In this document: positions 30,332-39,100 of the stretch, piece after piece | How the letters are laid out: every line of letters begins with the position of its first letter | Numbering within the stretch: the first letter of the stretch is position 1 | Assembly (NCBI RefSeq): GCF_014649755.1 | Contig: NZ_BMTQ01000017.1 | Coordinates: forward strand, 111,666-175,665 | DNA length: 64,000 bases | From: Streptomyces litmocidini | GTDB taxonomy: Bacteria > Actinomycetota > Actinomycetes > Streptomycetales > Streptomycetaceae | Reading direction: 5' to 3' | Notes under the pieces: model-generated | Database searches by the model: none | What the model was told of the DNA's origin: nothing | Seen by the model: the letters and a program-made list of their open reading frames with translations, nothing else | Translations under genes and position numbers: made by a program

Positions 30332-30948
30332 CGCCCGCCCCCCGCCGTGAACCGGACCCGGGTGCCGGGCGCGAGCAGCGCGGCCGGGTCCCGCCCGGCG
30401 TCCCACAGCACCACGTCCGTGGTGCCGATCAGCTGCCAGCCGCCGGGGGAGGAGCGCGGGTACACCCCCGTGTACGGGCCGGCCAGGGCGACCGACCCGG
30501 CCGGGACGGCCGTCCTCGGCGTGGCCCGGCGGGGCACCTCGTACCGCTCGCCGAGCCCGGTCAGATAGCCGAAGCCGGGCGCGAACCCGCAGAAGGCGAC
30601 CCGGAACTCGGCCGCCGTGTGGATCCGCACCGCCGCCTCCACGGACACCCCCCAGAGCGCGGCGACCTCCGGCAGGTCGGGCCCGTCGTAGCGCACCGGC
30701 ACCTCGACGGCCTCGCCCACGCGCGCGTGGAGCGGCGCCGGCTCCCAGCCGGCCAGCTCGGCCGCGAGGCGCCCCGGATCGTCCACCCCGTCGAGGAGCA
30801 CCGTCCGCGCCGCCGGCACGATCTCCCGTACGGCGGGCAGCGCACCGGCCGCCCGCCGCCGCAACAGCTCGGCGTGGAAGGCCTCGGTCGCGCCGCCGCC
30901 CTCCAGCTCCACCAGGAGGGCCCGGTCGCCCGCCCTCAGCACCCTCAC
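30328..30948 (-). CDS. pxpB: 5-oxoprolinase subunit PxpB
   Basis: A 206-aa protein of the allophanate hydrolase subunit 1/KipI family. Typical motifs are VLRAGDRALLVEL at the start, VPVRYDGPDLPEVA (about 87-100), FCGFAPGFGYLTGL (about 120-133) and the closing GGWQLIGTT. It forms the catalytic pair with PxpC. GTG start at 30948 overlaps the pxpA stop (GTGA); its own stop overlaps the pxpC start. Confidence 0.9.
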   Translation of the reverse strand: MRVLRAGDRALLVELEGGGATEAFHAELLRRRAAGALPAVREIVPAARTVLLDGVDDPGRLAAELAGWEPAPLHARVGEAVEVPVRYDGPDLPEVAALWGVSVEAAVRIHTAAEFRVAFCGFAPGFGYLTGLGERYEVPRRATPRTAVPAGSVALAGPYTGVYPRSSPGGWQLIGTTDVVLWDAGRDPAALLAPGTRVRFTAGGGR

Positions 30949-31709
30949 GCGAAGGCCTCCACGCGCACGCCGGAGGCTTCGAGCCGCTCCCGGACCCGCA
31001 GGGCGAGGCCCACCGCGCCCGGGGTGTCCCCGTGCAGGCAGAGCGACCGGGCCCGCACGGCGACGGGGCTCCCGCAGTGCGCCGTGACGACCCCGGACCG
31101 GGCCATGGACACCGAGCGTTCGACGACCTCGTCCGGGTCCGTGACGACGGCTCCCTCCTGCCCCCGTGGCAGCAGGGAGCCGTCCGCCCGGTAGGCGCGG
31201 TCGCCGAAGGCCTCGGCGACGACCGGAAGTCCGGCCGCCGCGGCGGCCTCGTGCAGCCGGGATCCCGGCAGCCCGAGGACCGGCAGCGTCCGGTCCGCGA
31301 GCAGCACGCCGTCGACGACCGCCGCCGCCTGCTCCGCGTCCCGGACCACCCGGTTGTAGAGCGCCCCGTGCGGCTTCACGTACGAGACCCGCGAGCCCGC
31401 GGCCCGGGCGAAGACCCCCAGGGCGCCGATCTGGTACGCCACCTCGGCGGCCAGCTCCGCCGCCGGGACGTCCATCGCGCGCCGCCCGAAGCCGGCCAGG
31501 TCCCGGTAGGACACCTGGGCCCCGATCCGCACCCCGCGGGCCGCCGCGAGCTCGCAGACCCGCCGCATGGTGACCGCGTCCCCGGCGTGGAAGCCGCAGG
31601 CCACGTTGGCGCTGGTGACGACGGACAGGAGCTGCTCGTCGTCGGTCAGCGTCCAGCGGCCGAAGCCCTCGCCGAGGTCGGCGTTGAGATCGATGGGGAC
31701 CGGGGTCAT
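30945..31709 (-). CDS. pxpA: 5-oxoprolinase subunit PxpA (LamB/YcsF family)
   Basis: A 254-aa protein with the LamB/YcsF signature IDLNADLGEGFGRW at the N-terminus and SANVACGFHAGD (about 33-44). GAQVSYRDLAGFGRR, VKPHGALYN and LCLHGDTPGA follow. PxpA supplies the ATP-dependent first step of oxoproline ring opening together with PxpBC. ATG 31709 has GAGAGGAAG upstream. It is the first intact gene of the operon; the transporter that precedes it in this direction has collapsed. Confidence 0.92.
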   Translation of the reverse strand: MTPVPIDLNADLGEGFGRWTLTDDEQLLSVVTSANVACGFHAGDAVTMRRVCELAAARGVRIGAQVSYRDLAGFGRRAMDVPAAELAAEVAYQIGALGVFARAAGSRVSYVKPHGALYNRVVRDAEQAAAVVDGVLLADRTLPVLGLPGSRLHEAAAAAGLPVVAEAFGDRAYRADGSLLPRGQEGAVVTDPDEVVERSVSMARSGVVTAHCGSPVAVRARSLCLHGDTPGAVGLALRVRERLEASGVRVEAFA

Positions 31710-31863
31710 GGGGTGCTTCCTCTCCCACCTGGCGCGGTGGTGCTCGTGGACGCGCCGTGCGGTTCGCACGGCGATGCGCTGGGGGCCGTCCCGGACGTCG
31801 GTGACGAACGTCCGGCCCGGGCACGCGCGCGTGCCCCGCGCGGATCGAGAACCGCCGTCCCGC

Positions 31864-32118
31864 TCATACGGGTTCCCCCCGGGTCTCGGGCAGTCCGAAC
31901 AGGGCGAGCACGGCCGGGCCGTAGCCGACGGCGCCGAGGACCAGCGCCCCGCCCACGCCCCAGTCCTCGGCGAGGAAGCCGACCAGGATCGCGCCGACGG
32001 CCCACTCGCCGCCGACGGCGCGCCGGCTGCGCGGCCCGAAGCCGCGCAGCCGGGCGAACGCGCCCGTGTCGTCGGGCCGTTCGCCCGGGGAGCGCCGCCG
32101 GATCCGTGCCGTGCCCAT
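31864..32118 (-). pseudogene. collapsed MFS transporter, 84 codons left
   Basis: An open frame from ATG 32118 (GAGG six bases upstream) to 31864. The first about 33 residues (GERPDDTGAFARLRGFGPRSRRA) look like the start of an MFS permease. The last about 45 (VGFLAEDWGVGGALVLGAVG, ending LFGLPETRG) look like its final membrane span and tail. About 350 residues between them are missing. It lies between the FadR-type regulator gene and pxpA, where an oxoproline or amide transporter would be expected. A functional transporter is ruled out. Confidence 0.6.
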
Positions 32119-32190
32119 CCGCACCTCGCAGAGGGGGAGGAGCGTGCCCGAGAGACGTACCGGGGAACCGTGCGGTGCCGTCAAGGTAGA

Positions 32191-32207
32191 GGATCGTTCA
32201 ACGATCC
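32191..32207. promoter_or_regulatory. FadR/GntR-type operator
   Basis: GGATCGTT-C-AACGATCC is a perfect 8-bp inverted repeat with one central base. It contains the FadR-family core TNGTNNNACNA. It lies in the divergent gap between the regulator gene at 32303 and the pxp side. Confidence 0.7.
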
Positions 32208-32226
32208 GACAAGACGCGTGTTGTCG
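32207..32226. promoter_or_regulatory. second adjacent dyad
   Basis: CGACAAGACGCGTGTTGTCG is palindromic except for one base pair and directly follows the FadR-type operator. It may be a second binding site or overlap the regulator's own promoter. Confidence 0.4.
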
Positions 32227-32302
32227 CTTCCCCGTTTCTGCGGTTGACTCGGCCGCGTTCCGCGGTTCACCCGGCGGCGGGCGACGGAAGGGGCGAGGCG
32301 TT

Positions 32303-33028
32303 GTGGACGGGAGTGCCGTGGACGTGAGCGGGACCGGCGGGCTGGCGGACGACCGCGTGCTGCTCGGACGCACGAGCACGGCCGAGCGGGTCGCGGACAT
32401 CCTGCGCACCCGGATCGCGGAGGGCTACTTCCCGCCCGGCGCCCGGCTCTCCGAGGAGAGCATCGGCGGCGCCCTCGGCGTGTCCCGCAACACGCTCCGC
32501 GAGGCCTTCCGGCTCCTCACCCACGAGCGGCTGCTCGTCCACGAGCTCAACCGGGGCGTCTTCGTCCGCGTCCTGACCGTGGAGGACGTGGACGACATCC
32601 ACCGCACCCGGCGGCTCGTCGAGTGCGCCGTCGTACGGGGCCTGGGGCAGCCGCCGTTCGCCGTCGAGGGCCTCGCCGCCGCCGTCGCCGAGGGCGAGAC
32701 CGCGGCCCGCGCCGACGACTGGACGGGCGTCTCCACGGCCAACATCCACTTCCACCGCGAACTCGTCGCCCTCGCCGGCAGCGCCCGTACCGACGAACTG
32801 ATGCGCGGCGTCCTCGCCGAACTCCGCCTCGCCCTCCACGCCGTCGACGACCCGCGCACCCTGCACGAGCCCTATCTCCGGAGGAACCGGGAGATTCTGG
32901 ACGCCCTGCGGGCCGGTGAACGGGCCTCGGCGGAGCGGCTCCTCGCCCGCTACCTCGACGACTCCCGGGCCCGGGTCGCCGCCGCCTGCGCCCGGGCCGT
33001 CGGCGGTCCCGCGGCCCCCGCCGGCTGA
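32303..33028 (+). CDS. GntR-family regulator, FadR (FCD) subfamily
   Basis: About 241 aa. The N-terminal winged helix (about 18-85: ERVADILRTRIAEGYFPPGARLSEESIGGA, part of it) is followed by the all-helical FCD domain with metal-binding His residues (NIHFHRELVALAG). FadR-type regulators sense organic acids and usually control adjacent catabolic genes, here most likely pxpABC and the lost transporter. The GTG at 32303 is chosen; a GTG at 32318 with GGGAG upstream is equally possible. The operator-like dyads lie 80-110 bases upstream. Confidence 0.85.
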   Translation: MDGSAVDVSGTGGLADDRVLLGRTSTAERVADILRTRIAEGYFPPGARLSEESIGGALGVSRNTLREAFRLLTHERLLVHELNRGVFVRVLTVEDVDDIHRTRRLVECAVVRGLGQPPFAVEGLAAAVAEGETAARADDWTGVSTANIHFHRELVALAGSARTDELMRGVLAELRLALHAVDDPRTLHEPYLRRNREILDALRAGERASAERLLARYLDDSRARVAAACARAVGGPAAPAG

Positions 33029-33103
33029 GCGCGCGGACCGTACGGGGCCACCGGGGCGGCCAGGCGCATCTGCGCCGTTTCGACCGTTGTCAGGGTGAGG
33101 ACC

Positions 33104-33109
33104 TAATCT
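33104..33109 (+). promoter_or_regulatory. -10 element of the SMC-like operon
   Basis: TAATCT ends 7 bases before the GTG at 33117, the arrangement of a leaderless transcript. A matching -35 is not clear (CGACCG at the 17-base position). Confidence 0.4.
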
Positions 33110-33116
33110 GTCCACC

Positions 33117-34661
33117 GTGACTTCGCCTGCCTCGACGGACCTCGCTCCGCCCCAGCTCAGCGCGGGGCCGCGCCCCGCTCAGGGCCCGGCCGCCGACGAA
33201 GGGCTCGCGCGGCGGCTCCGCGCGCTCGCGTGCACCGCCCCGCTGCACGACCTCGACGCGCGCAAGGCGAACCTGGCCGGCGAGTACACGGTCTACGCGA
33301 TGGCCGAGGTGGCCCTCGCCGCGATCGACCTCATCACGCTGAACATGGACTTCGACACCGGCGCCGACCACGAGCAGATCGTCGCCCGGCTGCTGCCCCG
33401 CGTCGCCGCCCAGGCCCCGGCCCGCCCCGCCGCCGAGCACGAGCGCGTCGCCCGCTGGGTCCTGGAGAACCTGATCAACGTCGGCAGCGTCGACCGCGGC
33501 TTCCGCGCCGTCTACGGCACCTTCGGCACCGACGGCGTCTACGTCCGCCGGGACTACGACTTCAAGCTCATCGAAGAGGTCCCGGGCTACGGCGGCGGGG
33601 TCTACCTCCGCACCACCGACGAAGCGGTCAACGTGCTCGTCGGAGCCCTCGACACCGACGTGACCAGTGCCCAGATCGCCGCCGAGGTGAAGCTGGAGGT
33701 CCTCATCAACCGGGGCCGCCTGGCCGACGCCCAGCTCGCCGCCGAGCAGGCGCGCTACCGGACCGTGCAGTACGCCGAGACCCTCCGCAAGACCCTGGAG
33801 GCCACCCGGCGCAACGTCCGGGCCGTCGACTGGCTCCACACCGTCCCCGACATGATCGCCGAGGCGCTCGACCACGTGGCCGACCGCTACCGCCACGAGA
33901 ACGCGATCCTCACCAACATCCGCAAGGCCCGCGACGAGGCCGAGGCCACGAACGACGCGAAGACCGCGGAGCACAAGCGGCGCGCGGCCGAGCTCGTCGA
34001 CATAGTCAAGGACTGCATCCGCCGCCACACCCAGCTCCAGTCCCGCCTCCTCGAAGCCGGGCCCCTCTTCCGCGCCGAGCAGGACCGGCAGGCCTTCGCC
34101 GCCCCCGCCGCGTACACCGGACTCGACCTGTACGGTCAGCTGGTCGCCCCCGTCCTGCCGCTCCCCGTCGAGCAGGCCACCCGCGTCACCGACGCCTTCT
34201 TCGCCCACGGCACCGGACTGCGCACCCCCGCCTCCGTCCGCCTCGGCGACCTCGTCGACCTGCTCCTCACCCCGCCCGTCGAGCGCGAGCACCTCGGCGC
34301 GGAGATGCCCGAGCCGGACCTCATCGCGACCCCCGACGACTCCCGCTTCAGCGAGGAGCAGCTCGCGAACGCCATGCGCCTGCTCGACCTGGAGCACGAC
34401 GCCCCGCGTCGCCTCTCCGGTCTGCTCGCCGAGGCCCGCCGCCTCGACCCCGACCTCCCGTACCTCGTCGCCCTCCTCGCCGTCCACGCGGCGAGTCCTC
34501 CGGTCGGCACCGCCTACCGCCAGGGCGAGGAGCGCCTCCTCTTCGCCGTCGACGACGGCACCCCGCTGGACGACCCCGAGTTCGGCGGTGCCGACCTCAT
34601 CGTCGGTACGGCGATGCTCGACGCGGCGGGCATGGCCGCGGACCGCACGGAGGCCTCGTGA
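33117..34661 (+). CDS. kleisin-like subunit of an SMC-like complex (MukF/MksF/JetA-like)
   Basis: A 514-aa soluble protein, first gene of a four-gene operon. The region about 95-165 looks like a winged helix (ENLINVGSVDRGFRAVYGTF, then YVRRDYDFKLIEE). It is followed by long helices (about 185-320: TSAQIAAEVKLEVLINRGRL, DAQLAAEQARYR, a Lys/Glu-rich coil around HENAILTNIRKARDEAE). A second compact domain closes the protein (about 350-514). This order resembles MukF/MksF and Wadjet JetA, which bridge the heads of an SMC dimer. The similarity is judged by eye from layout and neighbours, not by strong motifs. Leaderless GTG start. Its stop overlaps the next start (GTGA). Confidence 0.6.
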   Translation: MTSPASTDLAPPQLSAGPRPAQGPAADEGLARRLRALACTAPLHDLDARKANLAGEYTVYAMAEVALAAIDLITLNMDFDTGADHEQIVARLLPRVAAQAPARPAAEHERVARWVLENLINVGSVDRGFRAVYGTFGTDGVYVRRDYDFKLIEEVPGYGGGVYLRTTDEAVNVLVGALDTDVTSAQIAAEVKLEVLINRGRLADAQLAAEQARYRTVQYAETLRKTLEATRRNVRAVDWLHTVPDMIAEALDHVADRYRHENAILTNIRKARDEAEATNDAKTAEHKRRAAELVDIVKDCIRRHTQLQSRLLEAGPLFRAEQDRQAFAAPAAYTGLDLYGQLVAPVLPLPVEQATRVTDAFFAHGTGLRTPASVRLGDLVDLLLTPPVEREHLGAEMPEPDLIATPDDSRFSEEQLANAMRLLDLEHDAPRRLSGLLAEARRLDPDLPYLVALLAVHAASPPVGTAYRQGEERLLFAVDDGTPLDDPEFGGADLIVGTAMLDAAGMAADRTEAS

Positions 34662-35230
34662 TCCCCGTCCCCCCGGCAGCCCCCACCGAGCCCGCTCTTC
34701 CCGACGGGCCGACGCCCGCCCCGCCGGCCGACGCCGTCGTTCCGGAACCGGGGAGCGCGCCGGAACCCACCGCCGTACGGGAGCCGGAAGCCGCTACCGA
34801 TCCGGAAGCCGCTACCGATCCGGGAGCCGCTACCGATCCGGGAGCCGCTATCGATCCGGGAGCCGCTCCCGAGTCGGAAACCGGCCGCGACTCCGAAGCC
34901 GCGCCTCGCCCCGAAGCCGCACCCCGGCCGGAAACGGAGCCCCGGCCGGAACCCGTACCGGCCACCGCCGAGGCGCCCGCGCCCGAGGTCGTCGCGCGGC
35001 CGAGGTTCGGGACCGTGTCGGTGCCGGAGCCGGCCCGCACCCCGCCCGCGCGACGCCGGGGCCTGCCGTCCGTGCGCGCCGTGCGGCTCACGGACGAACC
35101 GCCCGCGCCCGCCGACCGCCCCGGCCCCGCCGCCGCACCGGCGTCCGTCACCCCCGTGCCGCTGCCCGTACCCCGACCCGCCCCCCGCGCCGTACCGACC
35201 GAGAGCCGTACCGAGGAGCCCCAGCCGTGA
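34658..35230 (+). CDS. proline-rich disordered protein of the SMC-like operon
   Basis: A 190-aa protein of almost only Pro, Ala, Glu, Thr and Arg. An 18-base repeat encodes Glu/Gly-Ala-Ala-Thr-Asp-Pro copies (about residues 43-70). No folded domain is visible except perhaps the short RRRGLPSVRAVRLTDE segment. GTG start overlaps the upstream stop and its stop overlaps the next start, so it is strictly coupled between the kleisin-like and KITE-like genes. It may be a flexible linker or adaptor of the complex. Standard MukBEF/Wadjet operons have no such gene. That it is translated is inferred from the double coupling. Confidence 0.6.
   Translation: MIPVPPAAPTEPALPDGPTPAPPADAVVPEPGSAPEPTAVREPEAATDPEAATDPGAATDPGAAIDPGAAPESETGRDSEAAPRPEAAPRPETEPRPEPVPATAEAPAPEVVARPRFGTVSVPEPARTPPARRRGLPSVRAVRLTDEPPAPADRPGPAAAPASVTPVPLPVPRPAPRAVPTESRTEEPQP
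34787..34868. repeat. 18-bp tandem repeat, about 4.5 copies
   Basis: Units close to GGAAGCCGCTACCGATCC, the later ones beginning GGGAGCC, run in tandem inside the proline-rich gene. The length is a multiple of three, so copy-number change keeps the frame. Confidence 0.75.
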
Positions 35231-36129
35231 GCGAAACCCACGCCGAGCACACCGACGCGTGGAGCGAGCAGGAGCCCCCGCAGCCCCCGGCCGCGCCCAC
35301 CGCCTCCGCCGTCACCCCCGCGGACGCCGCCGACGCGGCCCGGCTCGTCTCCTTCGGCCTCCAGCCCAAGCTGCTCCCGGCCCGCGACGCCGAGTACACC
35401 GAGCTCCTGCGCCGCTACCGCGAGGACCCCGCCTTCGCGCGCCTCGCCGACGCCGTCGCCACCGGCCTCGGACTCGTCGTCCTGGAGGTGTCCCCGCGCG
35501 CGGGGATGGCCGTCACCGCGGGAGAGGACTCCGTCTTCGCCGTCCGCATGGGCGACTACGCCCGCCGCGCCTCCACGGACTCCGCCGACCGGTTCCTGCA
35601 CGGCCTCGCCCACCTCGCGGTCGCCGCCATGGCCTTCCCCCGGCCCGAGGACCTCGCCGACGACACGTACATCGGCCGGTTCACGGTCAACGGCGTCGAC
35701 GCCTTCGTGCGCCAGGCCTGTCTGCGCCTGGAGCAGCGCGCCGAGGAGCAGGGCGAGAACACCGACCCGGCCTCCGACGCCCCCGGCCTGGAGGCCGCCT
35801 GGCGGACCTACGCCCGCCGCAGCGCCACCGGAGCCACCAAGGACGCCCGCCGCCTCGCCGGTTCCACCACCGGCATCGTCGGCAAGGCCGCCGCCTTCCT
35901 CACCGACTCCGGCTTCCTCCAGCGCACCGGCGACGAGGGCGGCGGCTCCTACCGCACCACCGCCCGCTACCAGCTCCAGGTCCGCGACATGGCCGGCTCC
36001 GCCGCCATGGCCGAGCTCCTCGACCTCGGCGTCGTCCCCGTCAGCGACGGCTCCGCGACCCTCCTGCCGCCGCCCGAGGGCGACGACCTGGAACTCGCCG
36101 CCGACGCGGGACTGCCGTTCCATGCGTGA
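35227..36129 (+). CDS. KITE-like subunit of an SMC-like complex (MukE/MksE/JetB-like)
   Basis: A 300-aa protein. After a disordered Pro-Ala start (about 1-45) there are two probable winged-helix domains. One is around 60-120 (ELLRRYREDPAFARLADAVA, GLGLVVLEVSPRAGMAV, SVFAVRM). The other is around 200-290 (RRLAGSTTGIVGKAAAFLTD, SGFLQRTGDEGGGSYRTTAR). Tandem winged helices of this kind are typical of MukE/MksE/JetB, which bind the kleisin. Position between the kleisin-like and SMC genes supports this. GTG start overlaps the previous stop; 55 bases separate it from the SMC gene. Confidence 0.6.
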   Translation: MSETHAEHTDAWSEQEPPQPPAAPTASAVTPADAADAARLVSFGLQPKLLPARDAEYTELLRRYREDPAFARLADAVATGLGLVVLEVSPRAGMAVTAGEDSVFAVRMGDYARRASTDSADRFLHGLAHLAVAAMAFPRPEDLADDTYIGRFTVNGVDAFVRQACLRLEQRAEEQGENTDPASDAPGLEAAWRTYARRSATGATKDARRLAGSTTGIVGKAAAFLTDSGFLQRTGDEGGGSYRTTARYQLQVRDMAGSAAMAELLDLGVVPVSDGSATLLPPPEGDDLELAADAGLPFHA

Positions 36130-36184
36130 CCGCCCCGCGTAACCGCCCGCGCCACCGCCCCCTTCCAGTACGAGAGTCCGCCGC

Positions 36185-39100
36185 ATGTACGAGCTGTCCC
36201 GGGTCCGCCTCTACTCCATCGGTCCCGCCGGTGCGCGCTACGCCGACACCGTCCTGGACCTGCGCGGGGTCGGCGCGCCCGTGCCCCACCCCGCCCCCAC
36301 CCAGGCGGAGTTCTTCGAGGAGGAACCGGTCGGCCCGCCGCGCCGCCCGGCCCCCGCGGGCGTGCTCTTCCTGGAGAACGGCGGCGGCAAGTCCGTCCTC
36401 CTCAAACTGATCTTCTCGGTCATGCTCCCCGGCCACCGCAACACCCTCGGCGGCGCCAGCTCCGGCGTGCTGCGCAAGTTCCTCCTGGCCGACGACTGCG
36501 GCCACGTGGCCCTGGAATGGCAGCACACCCTCACGGGCGAACTCGTCGTCGTCGGCAAGGCCAGCGAGTGGCGCGGCCGCCAGGTCTCCAACGACCCGCG
36601 GAAGTTCGCCGAGGCCTGGTACTCCTTCCGTCCCGGCCCCGGACTCAGCCTGGACAACCTCCCCGTGGCCGAGGCGACCTCCGTCCGCCCGCCCGCCGAG
36701 GGCGCCTCCGGCGCCACCGGCCGCCGCCGCACCATGAAGGGCTTCCGCGACGCGCTCACCGAGGCCGGGAAGGCGTACCCGCACCTGGAGGTGGTCTGGG
36801 AGGAGATCCACGACCGCTGGAACGAGCACCTCGGGGACCTCGGCCTCGACCCCGAACTCTTCCGCTACCAGCGCGAGATGAACGCCGACGAGGGCGAGGC
36901 CGCCGGCCTCTTCGCGGTCAAGAAGGACTCCGACTTCACCGACCTGCTGCTGCGCGCCGTCACCGACACCCGCGACACCGACGGTCTCGCCGACCTCGTC
37001 GGCGGCTTCGGCAACAAGCTCGGCCGCCGCGCCGAACTGACCGCCGAACGCGACTTCACGGCCGGCTCCGTCGACCTCCTCGGCCGGATCGTCGAGGCCG
37101 CCGGGACCCGCGCCCACGCGCGCGAGGTCCACACCGCCGCCGAGCGCCGCACCCGCACGCTCGCCCGCCGGCTCTCCGCCCGCGCCGCCGGGGAACGCGG
37201 CCGCGCCGCCGAACTCGCCCAGCAGGTCACCTCGGCCGGGCACGCCGTCGCCGAGGCCGAGACCGCCCGCGGCCGCAGCTCCCTCATCGCCGCCGAACTC
37301 GCCTACCGGCACGCCTCCCTGGCGCTGACCGCCGCCGAGAAGGGCGCCGCCGCCCAGCGCCGCGAACTCACCGACGCCCGCACCCTCCACTCCGCCTGGC
37401 AGGCGGCCGAGGCGGTGCTGCGCCACCGGGCCGCCGGCGACCGCTCCGCGCGCGTGGCCGCCGCCATCCGCGAGGCCGAACGCGACGCCGCCCCCGCCCT
37501 GGCCGCCCGCGCCGAGGCCGCCGCCGACCTCGTACGGGCCCTCGCCGCCGCCGCCGAGGAGGGCGAGCGCCACGCGGCCGAGGAGGAGGAACGCTCCACC
37601 GCCCTCCAGGACGCGGGCGAGACCGCCCACCGGGACGCCACCGCCGCCGCCACCGAGGCCCAGCGGGCCCGCAGCGAGGCCGGCCACCTGCGCCAGCGGC
37701 TCGCCGAGGTCGAGCAGGAGACCGCCGAGGCCGTCCGGGCCGGCTGGCTCGACGACACGGCTCCGGACGCCGACCCGGCCCGCGCCGCCCTCGCCGCGAG
37801 CGACGCCGAGAAGACGGCGGTCGCCGCCTGGGACACGGCCCGCGAGGCCGCCCGCACCGCGGCCGAGCGCGCGCGGGAGGCCGCCGGCGCCGAGGCCCGC
37901 GCCGAACTCGCCGCCGCCCGCGCCGCGGACGCCGCCGAGGCCGCCGGGAACGCCTATGACGCGGAGCGCCGCGCCGCCGAGTCCCTCGCCTCCGAGGAGC
38001 GCCTCGCCGAACTCCTGAGCCTGCCGTCCTCCGGCTCCCCCCTCCCGGGCCAGCGCGCCGCCGGCACCGGCGCCGAGGCCCCCGAGGAGGCCCCCGGTGC
38101 CGGGACCGGGCCCCAGGGTCCGCTCACCGTCACCGAGTTCGACCGGTACGCCGACGAGCTGCGCGGCCTGCTCGACCAGGCCGTCGCCTCCGCCGAGAGC
38201 CGGCTCTTCGAGCTGCGCACCGCCGCCGCCGACGACTCCCGCATCCTCGGCGCCCTCGGCGACGGCGGCCTGCTGCCGCCCGGCCCCGACGTCCTCGCCA
38301 CCGTCGAGTACCTCGGCGAGCACGGCATCCCCGCCCTCCCCGGCTGGCGCTACCTCGCCCAGGCCGTCGACCCGGCCGACCACGCGCGCGTGCTCGCCGC
38401 CCGTCCCGAGCTCGTCGACGGCGTCGTGATCACCGACCCCGTCTCGTACGGACGCGCCCGCGAGGTCCTCGGCACCGCCGCCCTGCTGCCCCGCTCCGCC
38501 GTCGCCGTCGGCACCGCCGCCGCCCTGCTCGCCCCCGTACCGTCACGGGAGCCGGGCGAGGACACCGGCGTCTTCCTGGTGCCGCCGAACCCGGCCATGC
38601 ACGACGAGCACGCCGCCGACGAGGAGCGGCACGCGCTGCGCGCCCGCGCCGCCGCCCGTGACGAGGAGATCCGCGCCCTCGCCGGCCGCCTCGCCGCCGA
38701 CCGCGCCCTCGCCTCCCGGATCGGCGCCTGGCGCGCCGACTGCCCCTTCGGGATGCTCGCCGAGCTCGCGTCCGTCGCCACGGCAGCCCGCGAGACCGCC
38801 GAGGCAGCGGCCGCCGCGCTCGACGAGGCCCGCACGGCCCGTACGGAGGCCGACGAGGCCGCCGCCGAGGCCGCCCGGCTCCGGGACGAGCGCCAGGAGG
38901 CCGCCCAGCGGGCCCGCCGGGTCGCCGACGCGCTCGCGGGTCTCGCGTTCCGGCTGCGCGAGCGGTCCGCCTGGCAGGCGAAGCTCCGCGAGCTCGCCGA
39001 CGACGCCGCCGAGGCCGAGGCCCGCGCCCAGACCTGCCTGGAGCGCGCCCGCGCCGCCGACGAGGACCGCCGCGCGGCCCAGCGCGCCGCCGACGACGCC

